NCBI GenBank assembly: GCA_913062745.1
Contig: CAJXXJ010000309.1
Coordinates: 1-5,348 of the forward strand
DNA length: 5,348 nt
Direction: 5' to 3'
Source: an uncultured Phaeodactylibacter sp.
GTDB taxonomy: Bacteria; Bacteroidota; Bacteroidia; Chitinophagales; Saprospiraceae
Positions 1 to 5,348 of the stretch are shown piece after piece. The first letter of the stretch is position 1; each line of letters starts with the position of its first letter. The translations under genes and the position numbers were made by a program. The notes beneath the pieces are model-generated. The model did not search any database. It had not been told where the DNA came from and saw nothing but the letters and a program-made list of their open reading frames with translations.

Positions 1-82
1 GAATGTAATCCGCAACTTTCCCTTTCCCCAGCTCCGGCTTCACCGCTTCTGCAATTTCTTCCAGTACTCCTGCGTAGGCCAT
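1..82 (-). CDS. glsA: Glutaminase, N-terminal fragment (cut by window edge)
   Basis: This is the start of a minus-strand gene; only 27 codons lie in the window. The translation begins MAYAGVLEEIAEAV and contains GKGKVADYI at residues 19-27. The G-x-GKVADYI motif is characteristic of the N-terminus of the beta-lactamase-fold glutaminases (E. coli GlsA/YneH type), which hydrolyse glutamine to glutamate and ammonia in the cytoplasm. The catalytic serine and lysine lie outside the window, so activity cannot be judged. The ATG at 82-80 is the only ATG between the in-frame stop at 118-116 and the conserved region, so the start is well fixed. A short purine run (AAAAAAGGAAT) directly precedes it, too close to be a normal Shine-Dalgarno site. 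The gene is divergent from the riboswitch-receptor unit, and I found no clear promoter for it. The identification rests on one short motif and is inferred from memory of the family. Confidence 0.75.
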   Translation of the reverse strand, partial: MAYAGVLEEIAEAVKPELGKGKVADYI

Positions 83-102
83 ATTCCTTTTTTGCCCGGA
101 AT

Positions 103-133
103 TTAGACAATCTATTCAGACTTTTTACCTTTG
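103..133 (+). promoter_or_regulatory. Bacteroidota-type promoter of the riboswitch/receptor unit
   Basis: TACCTTTG at 126-133 is an exact match to the Bacteroidota -7 consensus TAnnTTTG recognised by the primary sigma factor of this phylum. Twenty bases upstream, TTA at 103-105 is a one-mismatch version of the TTG -33 element; a perfect TTG at 92-94 is too far away (31 bases). Transcription would begin about 6-8 bases after the -7 box, around 139-141, which coincides with the first base pair of the riboswitch P1 stem. That placement is independent support for the promoter. The start site itself is inferred. Confidence 0.75.
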
Positions 134-139
134 CGCCAC

Positions 140-221
140 TCATCTGGGGTGTCCCGCTGTTAAAGCAGGACTGAGATCATACCCATTGAACCTGCCCGGG
201 TCATGCCGGGAAGGGAGGTGA
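140..221 (+). promoter_or_regulatory. TPP (thiamine pyrophosphate) riboswitch aptamer, THI element
   Basis: All conserved parts of the TPP aptamer are present in order: GGGGTG (146-151), CTGAGA (171-176), ATACCC (179-184), GAACCTG (188-194), ATGCCGG (203-209) and AGGGA (212-216). P1 forms between 140-145 and 216-221 (six pairs, one G-U). P2 pairs GGG(G)T with ATACCC. P3 pairs 152-158 with 164-170 with one C-A mismatch. P4/P5 pairs CCCGG 195-199 with CCGGG 206-210. The CUGAGA loop of this class reads the pyrimidine ring of thiamine and the P4/P5 side binds the pyrophosphate through magnesium. The aptamer is on the same strand as, and 135 bases upstream of, the TonB-dependent receptor. It marks that gene as part of thiamine acquisition, with expression expected to fall when TPP is abundant. 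Confidence 0.97.
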
Positions 222-356
222 AGCTGAATGGCTTTTCAATAGCGAAAAGTACTCCTCTCAGTGGGATGAGGGTGCCTGGCGGACGGGCACCAGTGAACGA
301 ACACGCGGCTCCAGCCCCGGGGACAGCGATTCATTCACCAGCATTATCCATTTATT
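222..356 (+). promoter_or_regulatory. Riboswitch expression platform and receptor 5' leader
   Basis: No hairpin followed by a T-run is present between the aptamer and the start codon, so control is more likely at translation, or by Rho, than by intrinsic termination. Visible helices are 255-260 with 267-272 (six pairs, one G-U, loop of six) and GGTGCC 271-276 with GGCACC 286-291; these two share bases 271-272 and compete. Alternative partners for the aptamer's 3' arm are 254-259 (with 213-218) and TTCACC 334-339 (with GGTGAA 217-222), the latter just upstream of the start. Bases 341-356 are A/T-rich and apparently unstructured, as is usual for Bacteroidota starts, and no Shine-Dalgarno sequence precedes the ATG at 357. 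The leader also contains two short ATG-initiated frames (228-242 and 266-367). The pairing was done by eye and the switching mechanism is inference. Confidence 0.45.
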
Positions 357-2798
357 ATGTTTCTTAAAATTTACTGGACAACACTACTCGCCCTCGGGCT
401 TAGCCTCTCGCTCTGCGCGCAGGCATCTGTACAGGGCGTAGTGACCGACTACGAAGGCGAGCCGCTGCCCGGCGCAAACGTGCTGCTGCTGCCTTCCGGC
501 AAAGGAGCAGCCACTGACCTTGAGGGCCGCTTCCGCATCGAAAACGTGGAGCCCGGCAGCTATCAACTGCAGGCTTCCTTTCTGGGCTACCAGAGCCATG
601 AACAGGAGCTGCAGCTCAGCAGCGGCGACCCGGCCGAGCTGCGCATACAGCTGCAGCCCAGAGCCTTTTCTACCGAGCCGCTTATCGTAAAAGCCACACG
701 GGCTCAGGCCACCACGCCTATGGCTTACGTAACGCTGGACGCAGAAGAACTTGAGCCGCTCAACCTCGGGCAGGACATGCCATTTCTGCTCCGCTGGACT
801 CCGTCCGCTGTCGCTACCTCCGATGCAGGCGCAGGCGTGGGCTACACCGGCATCCGCATCCGGGGCACTGACCCCACGCGTATCAACGTTACCGTAAACG
901 GCATCCCCATCAATGATGCAGAGTCGCAGGGAGTCTTCTGGGTTAATATGCCCGACTTCGGCAGCTCGGCGGATGATATCCAAATTCAGCGGGGCGTAGG
1001 CACTTCCACCAATGGCGCAGGGGCGTTTGGCGCGACCATCAACATCCGCACCACAGCCCTCAAAGCAGAACCCTACGCTAATCTGAACGCCTCCTACGGC
1101 TCCTTCAACACGCAAAGAGCGAACGTGGAATTCGGCACCGGCCTGCTAAACGGTAAATTTACCATCGACGGGCGGCTGTCGCGCATCACCTCGGACGGCT
1201 TCATCGACCGGGCCGAGTCCGACCTCCGCTCCTATTACCTCTCGGCGGCTTATCTCGGGAAAAGCAGCAGCCTGCGCTTCATTACCTTCTCGGGCCGCGA
1301 GCGTACCTATCAGGCCTGGTACGGTGTGCCGGAAAATATCCTCGAATCCGGCAACCGGACCTTTAACCTGGCCGGCACCGAACAGCCGGAAGAAGACGGC
1401 GGCCCCTACGAAAATGAGGTAGACAATTACGGGCAGGACCACTTCCAGCTCATTTATAACAATCAACTCACTGAAAACTGGAATCTGAATACAGCCCTGC
1501 ACTATACCAAAGGCGCCGGCTACTTTGAGCAGTATAAAGCCGGCGAGGATTTTCAGGAATATGGCTTTGCGCCAATTACACTGGGGGATACTACCATCGG
1601 CCGCACCGACCTGGTACGCCGGCTGTGGCTGGACAATGACTTCTACGGAGGCGTCTATGCTCTGAATTACGTAAGTGACAATGACCGCCTCGATGCCACC
1701 CTGGGCGGCAGCTACCACTACTATGAAGGCCTGCACTTTGGCGAAGTCATCTGGGCGCGCTTTGCCTCCGGCAGCGAAATTGAAGACCGGTTTTACGAAA
1801 ATGATGCGGAAAAGTCGGACTTCAACATCTACACCCGATTTAACTATGAACTGCTGCCCGGGCTGCATGCCTACCTCGATTTGCAATACCGCAGGGTGGG
1901 CTACGAATTTCAGGGCTTCGACCGGCAGGGCGATAATGTGACGCAGCAGGTGACGCTCGACTTCTTCAACCCCAAAGCCGGGCTGTTCTACAGGATCGAC
2001 GAGCGGGCGGAAGTGTTCGCCTCCTTCGCCGTCGCCAACCGGGAGCCCAACCGTAATGACTTTACCGAAACCACGGCCGACAGCCGCCCGGAGCCGGAAA
2101 GGCTCTACGATACCGAGCTGGGCTACGAGCGCCGCTGGGACAAAGGTGCCCTGCGCCTCAATGCCTACTATATGTACTACCGCGATCAGCTGGTCCTGAA
2201 TGGGGAAGTCAACGATGTGGGCGCGTACACACGGGTCAACGTCGACCGCAGCTACCGCCTTGGCCTGGAGGTAACCGGCGGGCTGCAGCTGCTGCCTAAA
2301 CTGCGGCTGGAGGGCAACCTCACGCTCAGCCGCAACAAGGTGCCTGCCTTTACGGAATTTGTAGATGTGTACGACGAAGACTTTAATTACATCGGGCAGG
2401 AAGGGATTCAGCGGGAAGAGACGGACCTGTCTTTCTCCCCGGAAATCATCAGCGCCGCCGGGCTGACCTACGATGTATTGCCGGAGACAAAAAACAGCGA
2501 CCTCAGCATCAGCCTGCAGCATAAGTATGTAGGCGAGCAGTACGTGGACAACAGCTCTGACCCCAACAACCGCCTGGAGGCCTACAACTTTGCAGACCTC
2601 CGGATAGCGTATGTTCTGCGCCCGGGCTTTATGCGCGAACTGGGTTTGCGGCTACAGGTGCAAAATGTATTTGACCAGCTTTATGAGACCAACGCTTACT
2701 CCTACCGCTACCAATTAGATGGCAACACGGTGGTCGACCGCTGGCTGTTCCCACAGGCGGGGCGGAATTTCCTGCTGGCGCTTCACCTCGGGTTTTAG
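357..2798 (+). CDS. TonB-dependent outer-membrane receptor, probable thiamine importer
   Basis: This 813-residue protein is a complete TonB-dependent receptor. Residues 1-23 form a Sec signal peptide (hydrophobic core TTLLALGLSLSL, likely cut after AQA). Residues 25-100 are a carboxypeptidase-regulatory-like beta domain (GVVTDYEGEPLPGANV, then LEGRFRIENVEPGSYQL and FLGY), an N-terminal extension typical of Bacteroidota receptors. A TonB-box-like segment, EPLIVKATRA, lies at 107-116. The plug spans about 118-232, with IRIRGTDPTRINVTVNGIPI (166-185), QGVFWVNMPD (191-200) and IQIQRGVGTSTNGAGAFGA (208-226). The remaining residues to 813 form the 22-strand barrel, rich in aromatic/alternating strands and ending in NFLLALHLGF with the usual terminal phenylalanine. 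The substrate cannot be read from the barrel; it is inferred from the TPP riboswitch, since riboswitch-controlled receptors import thiamine in Bacteroides. Transport would be driven by TonB-ExbB-ExbD. A terminator follows 20 bases after the stop, so the gene is monocistronic. Length and domain order are normal and nothing is truncated. Confidence 0.95.
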   Translation: MFLKIYWTTLLALGLSLSLCAQASVQGVVTDYEGEPLPGANVLLLPSGKGAATDLEGRFRIENVEPGSYQLQASFLGYQSHEQELQLSSGDPAELRIQLQPRAFSTEPLIVKATRAQATTPMAYVTLDAEELEPLNLGQDMPFLLRWTPSAVATSDAGAGVGYTGIRIRGTDPTRINVTVNGIPINDAESQGVFWVNMPDFGSSADDIQIQRGVGTSTNGAGAFGATINIRTTALKAEPYANLNASYGSFNTQRANVEFGTGLLNGKFTIDGRLSRITSDGFIDRAESDLRSYYLSAAYLGKSSSLRFITFSGRERTYQAWYGVPENILESGNRTFNLAGTEQPEEDGGPYENEVDNYGQDHFQLIYNNQLTENWNLNTALHYTKGAGYFEQYKAGEDFQEYGFAPITLGDTTIGRTDLVRRLWLDNDFYGGVYALNYVSDNDRLDATLGGSYHYYEGLHFGEVIWARFASGSEIEDRFYENDAEKSDFNIYTRFNYELLPGLHAYLDLQYRRVGYEFQGFDRQGDNVTQQVTLDFFNPKAGLFYRIDERAEVFASFAVANREPNRNDFTETTADSRPEPERLYDTELGYERRWDKGALRLNAYYMYYRDQLVLNGEVNDVGAYTRVNVDRSYRLGLEVTGGLQLLPKLRLEGNLTLSRNKVPAFTEFVDVYDEDFNYIGQEGIQREETDLSFSPEIISAAGLTYDVLPETKNSDLSISLQHKYVGEQYVDNSSDPNNRLEAYNFADLRIAYVLRPGFMRELGLRLQVQNVFDQLYETNAYSYRYQLDGNTVVDRWLFPQAGRNFLLALHLGF

Positions 2799-2818
2799 CA
2801 TACCAACCCTATACAAGG

Positions 2819-2852
2819 CGGCTTCTCCCTATTTCCGGGGAGAGGCCGTTTT
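2819..2852 (+). terminator. Rho-independent terminator of the receptor gene
   Basis: An 11-bp stem pairs 2819-2829 with 2838-2848 (one G-U, the rest Watson-Crick, C/G-rich), with an eight-base loop TATTTCCG and TTTT directly after the stem. It begins 20 bases after the receptor's stop codon. It should separate the receptor transcript from the downstream glutamate synthase gene. The T-run is short (four), but the stem is strong and the position is ideal. Confidence 0.85.
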
Positions 2853-3149
2853 GCTGTGGCTCACCTGAGTTTTCTGCGGCCGCTACCCCAGCCCGGCACC
2901 CTGCTGTAATTTTCTGCTTACAAATCGTAGCACCCTCTTCCACCAAAAACAACCAATCAAAATATAATTCTGAAAAAACCGCCTTTGCACAGTTTATCAA
3001 AAAATAAGCCTCAAAAACAAAATATTTGGACACCCCTGTGTTGAATAGATCGTAACCATACCTAGATAGCCTTAAGGCAGATTCATTTGGACATCGTACA
3101 AAATTCAACTTTTTTAAGGAAAATCCGTTTTTATTCTTGTCACAACATT
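2853..3149. other. Intergenic stretch without recognisable gene
   Basis: About 300 bases lie between the receptor terminator and the candidate gltB promoter. From about 2930 to 3140 the sequence is markedly richer in A/T than the flanking genes, as expected for non-coding upstream DNA. A minus-strand open frame across 2809-3108 would need a TTG start, runs through the terminator and resembles no family I know, so I do not call it a gene. The nonamer ATTTGGACA occurs twice on the plus strand (3024-3032 and 3085-3093, 61 bases apart) and could be a regulator site, but may be chance. I see no RNA gene or mobile element. Confidence 0.6.
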
Positions 3150-3179
3150 TTGCGCCGGAGCACTCAATCCGTATCTTCG
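3150..3179 (+). promoter_or_regulatory. Candidate gltB promoter
   Basis: TTG at 3150-3152 (within TTTTG) is followed after 19 bases by TATCTTCG at 3172-3179, one mismatch from the Bacteroidota -7 consensus TAnnTTTG. The spacing is within the range known for this promoter class, and this was the best pair I found between the receptor terminator and gltB. The transcript would start near 3186, leaving a leader of about 197 bases. Other single-mismatch -7 boxes (2965-2972, 3082-3089, 3132-3139) lack a suitably spaced TTG. Confidence 0.5.
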
Positions 3180-3185
3180 GCTGCC

Positions 3186-3382
3186 TCCGTTAGGCTATAA
3201 GCGAACAAATACAGCCCTAACCACTACCAACCAAATTATCAGGCGGGTCTCATTCCGCCACCCTCAGGAACCCAATATCATTTTCGCAGCTTCTGCGGAA
3301 ACCGACCTAACTCACCGACGGAGCACACCTTATTTTATTTGGCTTTAGCCGTATCGGCGGGCCGCAAACGCAATATTTGTCT
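3186..3382 (+). promoter_or_regulatory. Structured 5' leader of gltB
   Basis: If transcription starts near 3186, the leader contains three hairpins by eye: GTTAGGCT 3189-3196 with AGCCCTAAC 3213-3221 (eight pairs, one bulged C), GGCGG 3242-3246 with CCGCC 3255-3259, and 3281-3289 with 3293-3301 (nine pairs including one G-U, tight CTT loop). None is followed by a T-run, so none is an obvious attenuator. No known riboswitch consensus was recognised. The last bases before the ATG (GCAATATTTGTCT) are A/T-leaning without a Shine-Dalgarno sequence, normal for the phylum. A regulatory role is a guess based only on length and pairing. Confidence 0.3.
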
Positions 3383-5348
3383 ATGAGCGAACCTCAGCAG
3401 CAAGGGCTATACACGCCTCAACTCGAATCTGACGCCTGTGGAACCGGGCTGATTGCCAACCTGAACGGTAAAAAGTCGCATCAACTTATCGAAGATGCAC
3501 TGCGGATGCTGACCAACATGGAGCACCGCGGAGCATGCGGTTACGAACCCAATACCGGCGACGGCGCAGGCATATTGATACAAACACCGCACGCCTTTTT
3601 TGCCAAAAAATGCAAAGAGCAGGGTTTTGAACTGCCGGACTTTGGCAAATACGGTGTAGGAGTAGTCTTTTTCCCGGCCGACCGCAATCTGCGCAGGCAG
3701 TGCCGGGTATTGTTTGACGACTATATCGACGAGCTGGGCTTCGAGCTGTTGGGCTACCGAAAGATACCAACCGACAACGAAGACCTGGGCGAATCGGCCG
3801 TGGGCGCAGAGCCCCGCATGGAGCAGGTATTCGTCAGGCCGGTACAAGAGATGGACCCCAAAGCACTGGAACGGCGCCTTTTCGTTTTGCGCAAGTTTGC
3901 CACCCACTCTATCCACAGCACCTATCCGCAGTCGCGGGATCAGTTTTACCTGGCTTCCTTTTCTTACAAGACCGTTATCTACAAGGGCCAGCTCACCACC
4001 TATCAGCTGCGGCCTTACTTCCCGGACCTGCACGACGAGCTCTGCGAGTCCGCAATTGCAGTCATCCACAGCCGCTTTTCCACCAATACCGTGCCCAAAT
4101 GGAAGCTGGCACAGCCGTTCCGCTACATCGCGCACAACGGGGAGATCAACACCATCATGGGCAACCTCAACTGGTGGGCCTCCAAGGAAAAACTCATTAA
4201 GTCCACCCTCTTCAGCGAAGAGGAGCTGGAAAAACTAAAGCCCATTTGCGGCGAAAGCCTGTCCGACTCTGCCAACTTTGATAATGTCCTCGAATTTCTG
4301 GTACTGGGCGGTATGTCGCTGCCCCACGCCCTGATGCTCATGATACCGGAAGCCTGGCAGCACGACGAGCAGATGGAAGACTACAAGCGCGCCTTCTATG
4401 AGTACAACCGGACTATTATGGAGCCCTGGGATGGCCCGGCTTCCGTTTGCTTTACCGATGGGGTGCTCGTAGGCGCCACGCTGGACCGCAACGGGCTGCG
4501 CCCTTCCCGCTACTGCCTCACCGAAGATAATGTGCTGATAGTCGCCTCCGAAGCAGGAGCGCTGCCGGTAGATCAGTCGAAAGTGGTGCAAAAAGGCCGC
4601 TTGCAGCCCGGGCGCATTCTCATTGCCGATCTTGATGAACACCGCGTAATCGGGGATGAGGAACTGAAAGCTACGATTTGTCAGCGCCTGCCTTACCGCG
4701 ACTGGCTGGATGAAAACCGCATTGCGCTGCCGGACCTGCCCGAGGCCAATTCCACCGTTGTGCAGCTGGAAGACACTCAGCTGCTGAAGCTGCAGCAATT
4801 GCACGGCTACACTAAAGAGGACCTGAAAGTTATTATCGAGCCTATGATAGAGGGTGGCAAGGACCCGATCGGCTCAATGGGTGCAGATACACCGCTGGCG
4901 GTACTTTCCCGACACTCCCAGCATCTGGCCAATTATTTCAAGCAGCTGTTCGCTCAAGTGACCAACCCGCCGATCGACCCGATCCGGGAGCGCTCCGTCA
5001 TGTCCCTGTACGCTATCCTCGGCGGCAACAGTAATATGCTGAAGATCACGCCCGAACGAGCCCGCTATATCCACCTTGACAGCCCGGTGCTGACCAATGC
5101 CGAGCTGGATCAAATCAAGCAGATCAACCATCCGCACTTCAGCTCCGGGCAGATTGACATCGTATTCCGGGCAGGCAAGCAGGATGGGCGGCTGCCGGCC
5201 GCTGTAGACCACGTTTGTGCCGTAGCAGAAGACCTGGTGCGCAACGGCGTCAACATACTTATCCTTTCCGACCGGAATACCAACGCTTATCAGGCTCCGA
5301 TTCCAAGCCTGCTCGCGGTGGGCGCCATCCACCATCACCTCATACAGA
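3383..5348 (+). CDS. gltB: Glutamate synthase large subunit, N-terminal 655 residues (cut by window edge)
   Basis: Glutamate synthase (GOGAT) converts glutamine plus 2-oxoglutarate to two glutamates; the large subunit holds the glutaminase and FMN synthase sites. The frame is open from ATG 3383 to the window end. Cys19 in DACGTG is the expected N-terminal nucleophile of the class II amidotransferase domain, giving an 18-residue propeptide removed on maturation. Further amidotransferase motifs are EHRG (47-50), TGDGAG (58-63), HNGEIN (251-256), WDGPA (349-353) and LDRNGLRP (367-374). The central domain follows, with DPIGSMGAD (494-502) and IDPIRE (531-536), and the visible part ends in GAIHHHLIQ. 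The FMN domain, the 3Fe-4S cysteines and the C-terminal beta-helix lie beyond the edge of a protein usually about 1500 residues long. ATG 3383 is the only ATG after the in-frame stop at 3308-3310, which fixes the start. NADPH or ferredoxin dependence cannot be told from this part, and gltD is not visible. The receptor terminator makes this a separate transcription unit. Confidence 0.97.
   Translation, partial: MSEPQQQGLYTPQLESDACGTGLIANLNGKKSHQLIEDALRMLTNMEHRGACGYEPNTGDGAGILIQTPHAFFAKKCKEQGFELPDFGKYGVGVVFFPADRNLRRQCRVLFDDYIDELGFELLGYRKIPTDNEDLGESAVGAEPRMEQVFVRPVQEMDPKALERRLFVLRKFATHSIHSTYPQSRDQFYLASFSYKTVIYKGQLTTYQLRPYFPDLHDELCESAIAVIHSRFSTNTVPKWKLAQPFRYIAHNGEINTIMGNLNWWASKEKLIKSTLFSEEELEKLKPICGESLSDSANFDNVLEFLVLGGMSLPHALMLMIPEAWQHDEQMEDYKRAFYEYNRTIMEPWDGPASVCFTDGVLVGATLDRNGLRPSRYCLTEDNVLIVASEAGALPVDQSKVVQKGRLQPGRILIADLDEHRVIGDEELKATICQRLPYRDWLDENRIALPDLPEANSTVVQLEDTQLLKLQQLHGYTKEDLKVIIEPMIEGGKDPIGSMGADTPLAVLSRHSQHLANYFKQLFAQVTNPPIDPIRERSVMSLYAILGGNSNMLKITPERARYIHLDSPVLTNAELDQIKQINHPHFSSGQIDIVFRAGKQDGRLPAAVDHVCAVAEDLVRNGVNILILSDRNTNAYQAPIPSLLAVGAIHHHLIQ

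Noticed and set aside
15..94. TTG at 92-94 as the -33 element of the receptor promoter
   Set aside because: It lies 31 bases from TACCTTTG, outside the usual spacing; the weaker TTA at 103-105 fits better.
271..291. GGTGCC/GGCACC hairpin as an intrinsic terminator of the riboswitch
   Set aside because: The stem is only six pairs and is followed by CAGTGAACG rather than a T-run.
357..429. Receptor as a lipoprotein (cysteine at residue 20 in SLSLC)
   Set aside because: The residue before the cysteine is leucine, which does not fit a lipobox, and outer-membrane barrel receptors use a normal signal peptide; cleavage after AQA is better.
1146..2522. Long minus-strand open frame (458 codons) opposite the receptor gene
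   Set aside because: It is entirely antisense to a clear TonB-dependent receptor, its translation resembles no protein family, and long antisense frames arise from the codon bias of GC-rich genes.
2876..2883. GCGGCCGC palindrome after the receptor terminator
   Set aside because: A single eight-base palindrome in GC-rich DNA has no supporting context as a recombination or binding site.
2809..3108. Minus-strand open frame of 99 codons in the intergenic region
   Set aside because: It begins at TTG rather than ATG, runs through the receptor terminator, has no recognisable domain and no convincing promoter.
3407..4135. Minus-strand open frames opposite gltB (also 4123-4341, 4235-4804 and 4874-5338)
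   Set aside because: They overlap the strongly conserved gltB reading frame, which carries all expected amidotransferase and central-domain motifs; they are shadows.
3714..4238. Plus-strand 174-codon frame inside gltB
   Set aside because: It is a shifted frame with a low-complexity Ser/Thr/Pro-rich translation; gltB itself is read in another frame without interruption.

Overview
The window looks like a moderately GC-rich member of the Bacteroidota. The evidence is an outer-membrane TonB-dependent receptor with an N-terminal carboxypeptidase-regulatory-like domain, promoters of the TTG / TAnnTTTG type, and A/T-rich translation starts without a Shine-Dalgarno sequence. A genus cannot be fixed from the sequence. 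The high GC would suit Saprospiria- or Cytophagia-like lineages, but that is only an impression.

Layout, left to right. Bases 1-82 hold the first 27 codons of a gene on the minus strand whose start matches the N-terminus of glutaminase. A divergent intergenic region follows. It carries an exact TACCTTTG promoter element (126-133) and, starting where transcription should begin, a complete TPP (thiamine pyrophosphate) riboswitch aptamer (140-221) with a leader of about 135 bases. The riboswitch controls a full-length 813-residue TonB-dependent receptor (357-2798), which is therefore best read as a thiamine (or thiamine precursor/phosphate) outer-membrane importer. A strong hairpin terminator (2819-2852) closes this single-gene unit. 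After about 300 bases with nothing recognisable come a candidate promoter (3150-3179), a leader of about 200 bases with three small hairpins, and the first 655 codons of gltB, the large subunit of glutamate synthase (3383 to the window end).

How the parts fit together. The riboswitch and receptor form a feedback circuit: when intracellular TPP is high, receptor production should fall. The genes on either side both turn glutamine into glutamate (glutaminase by hydrolysis, glutamate synthase by reductive transfer to 2-oxoglutarate). The receptor has its own promoter and terminator, so it is inserted between them rather than co-transcribed. No inner-membrane thiamine transporter or thiamine pyrophosphokinase is visible. 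I see no mobile element, CRISPR array, tRNA or rRNA. I found no convincing new system; the least explained pieces are the riboswitch's expression platform and the structured gltB leader.
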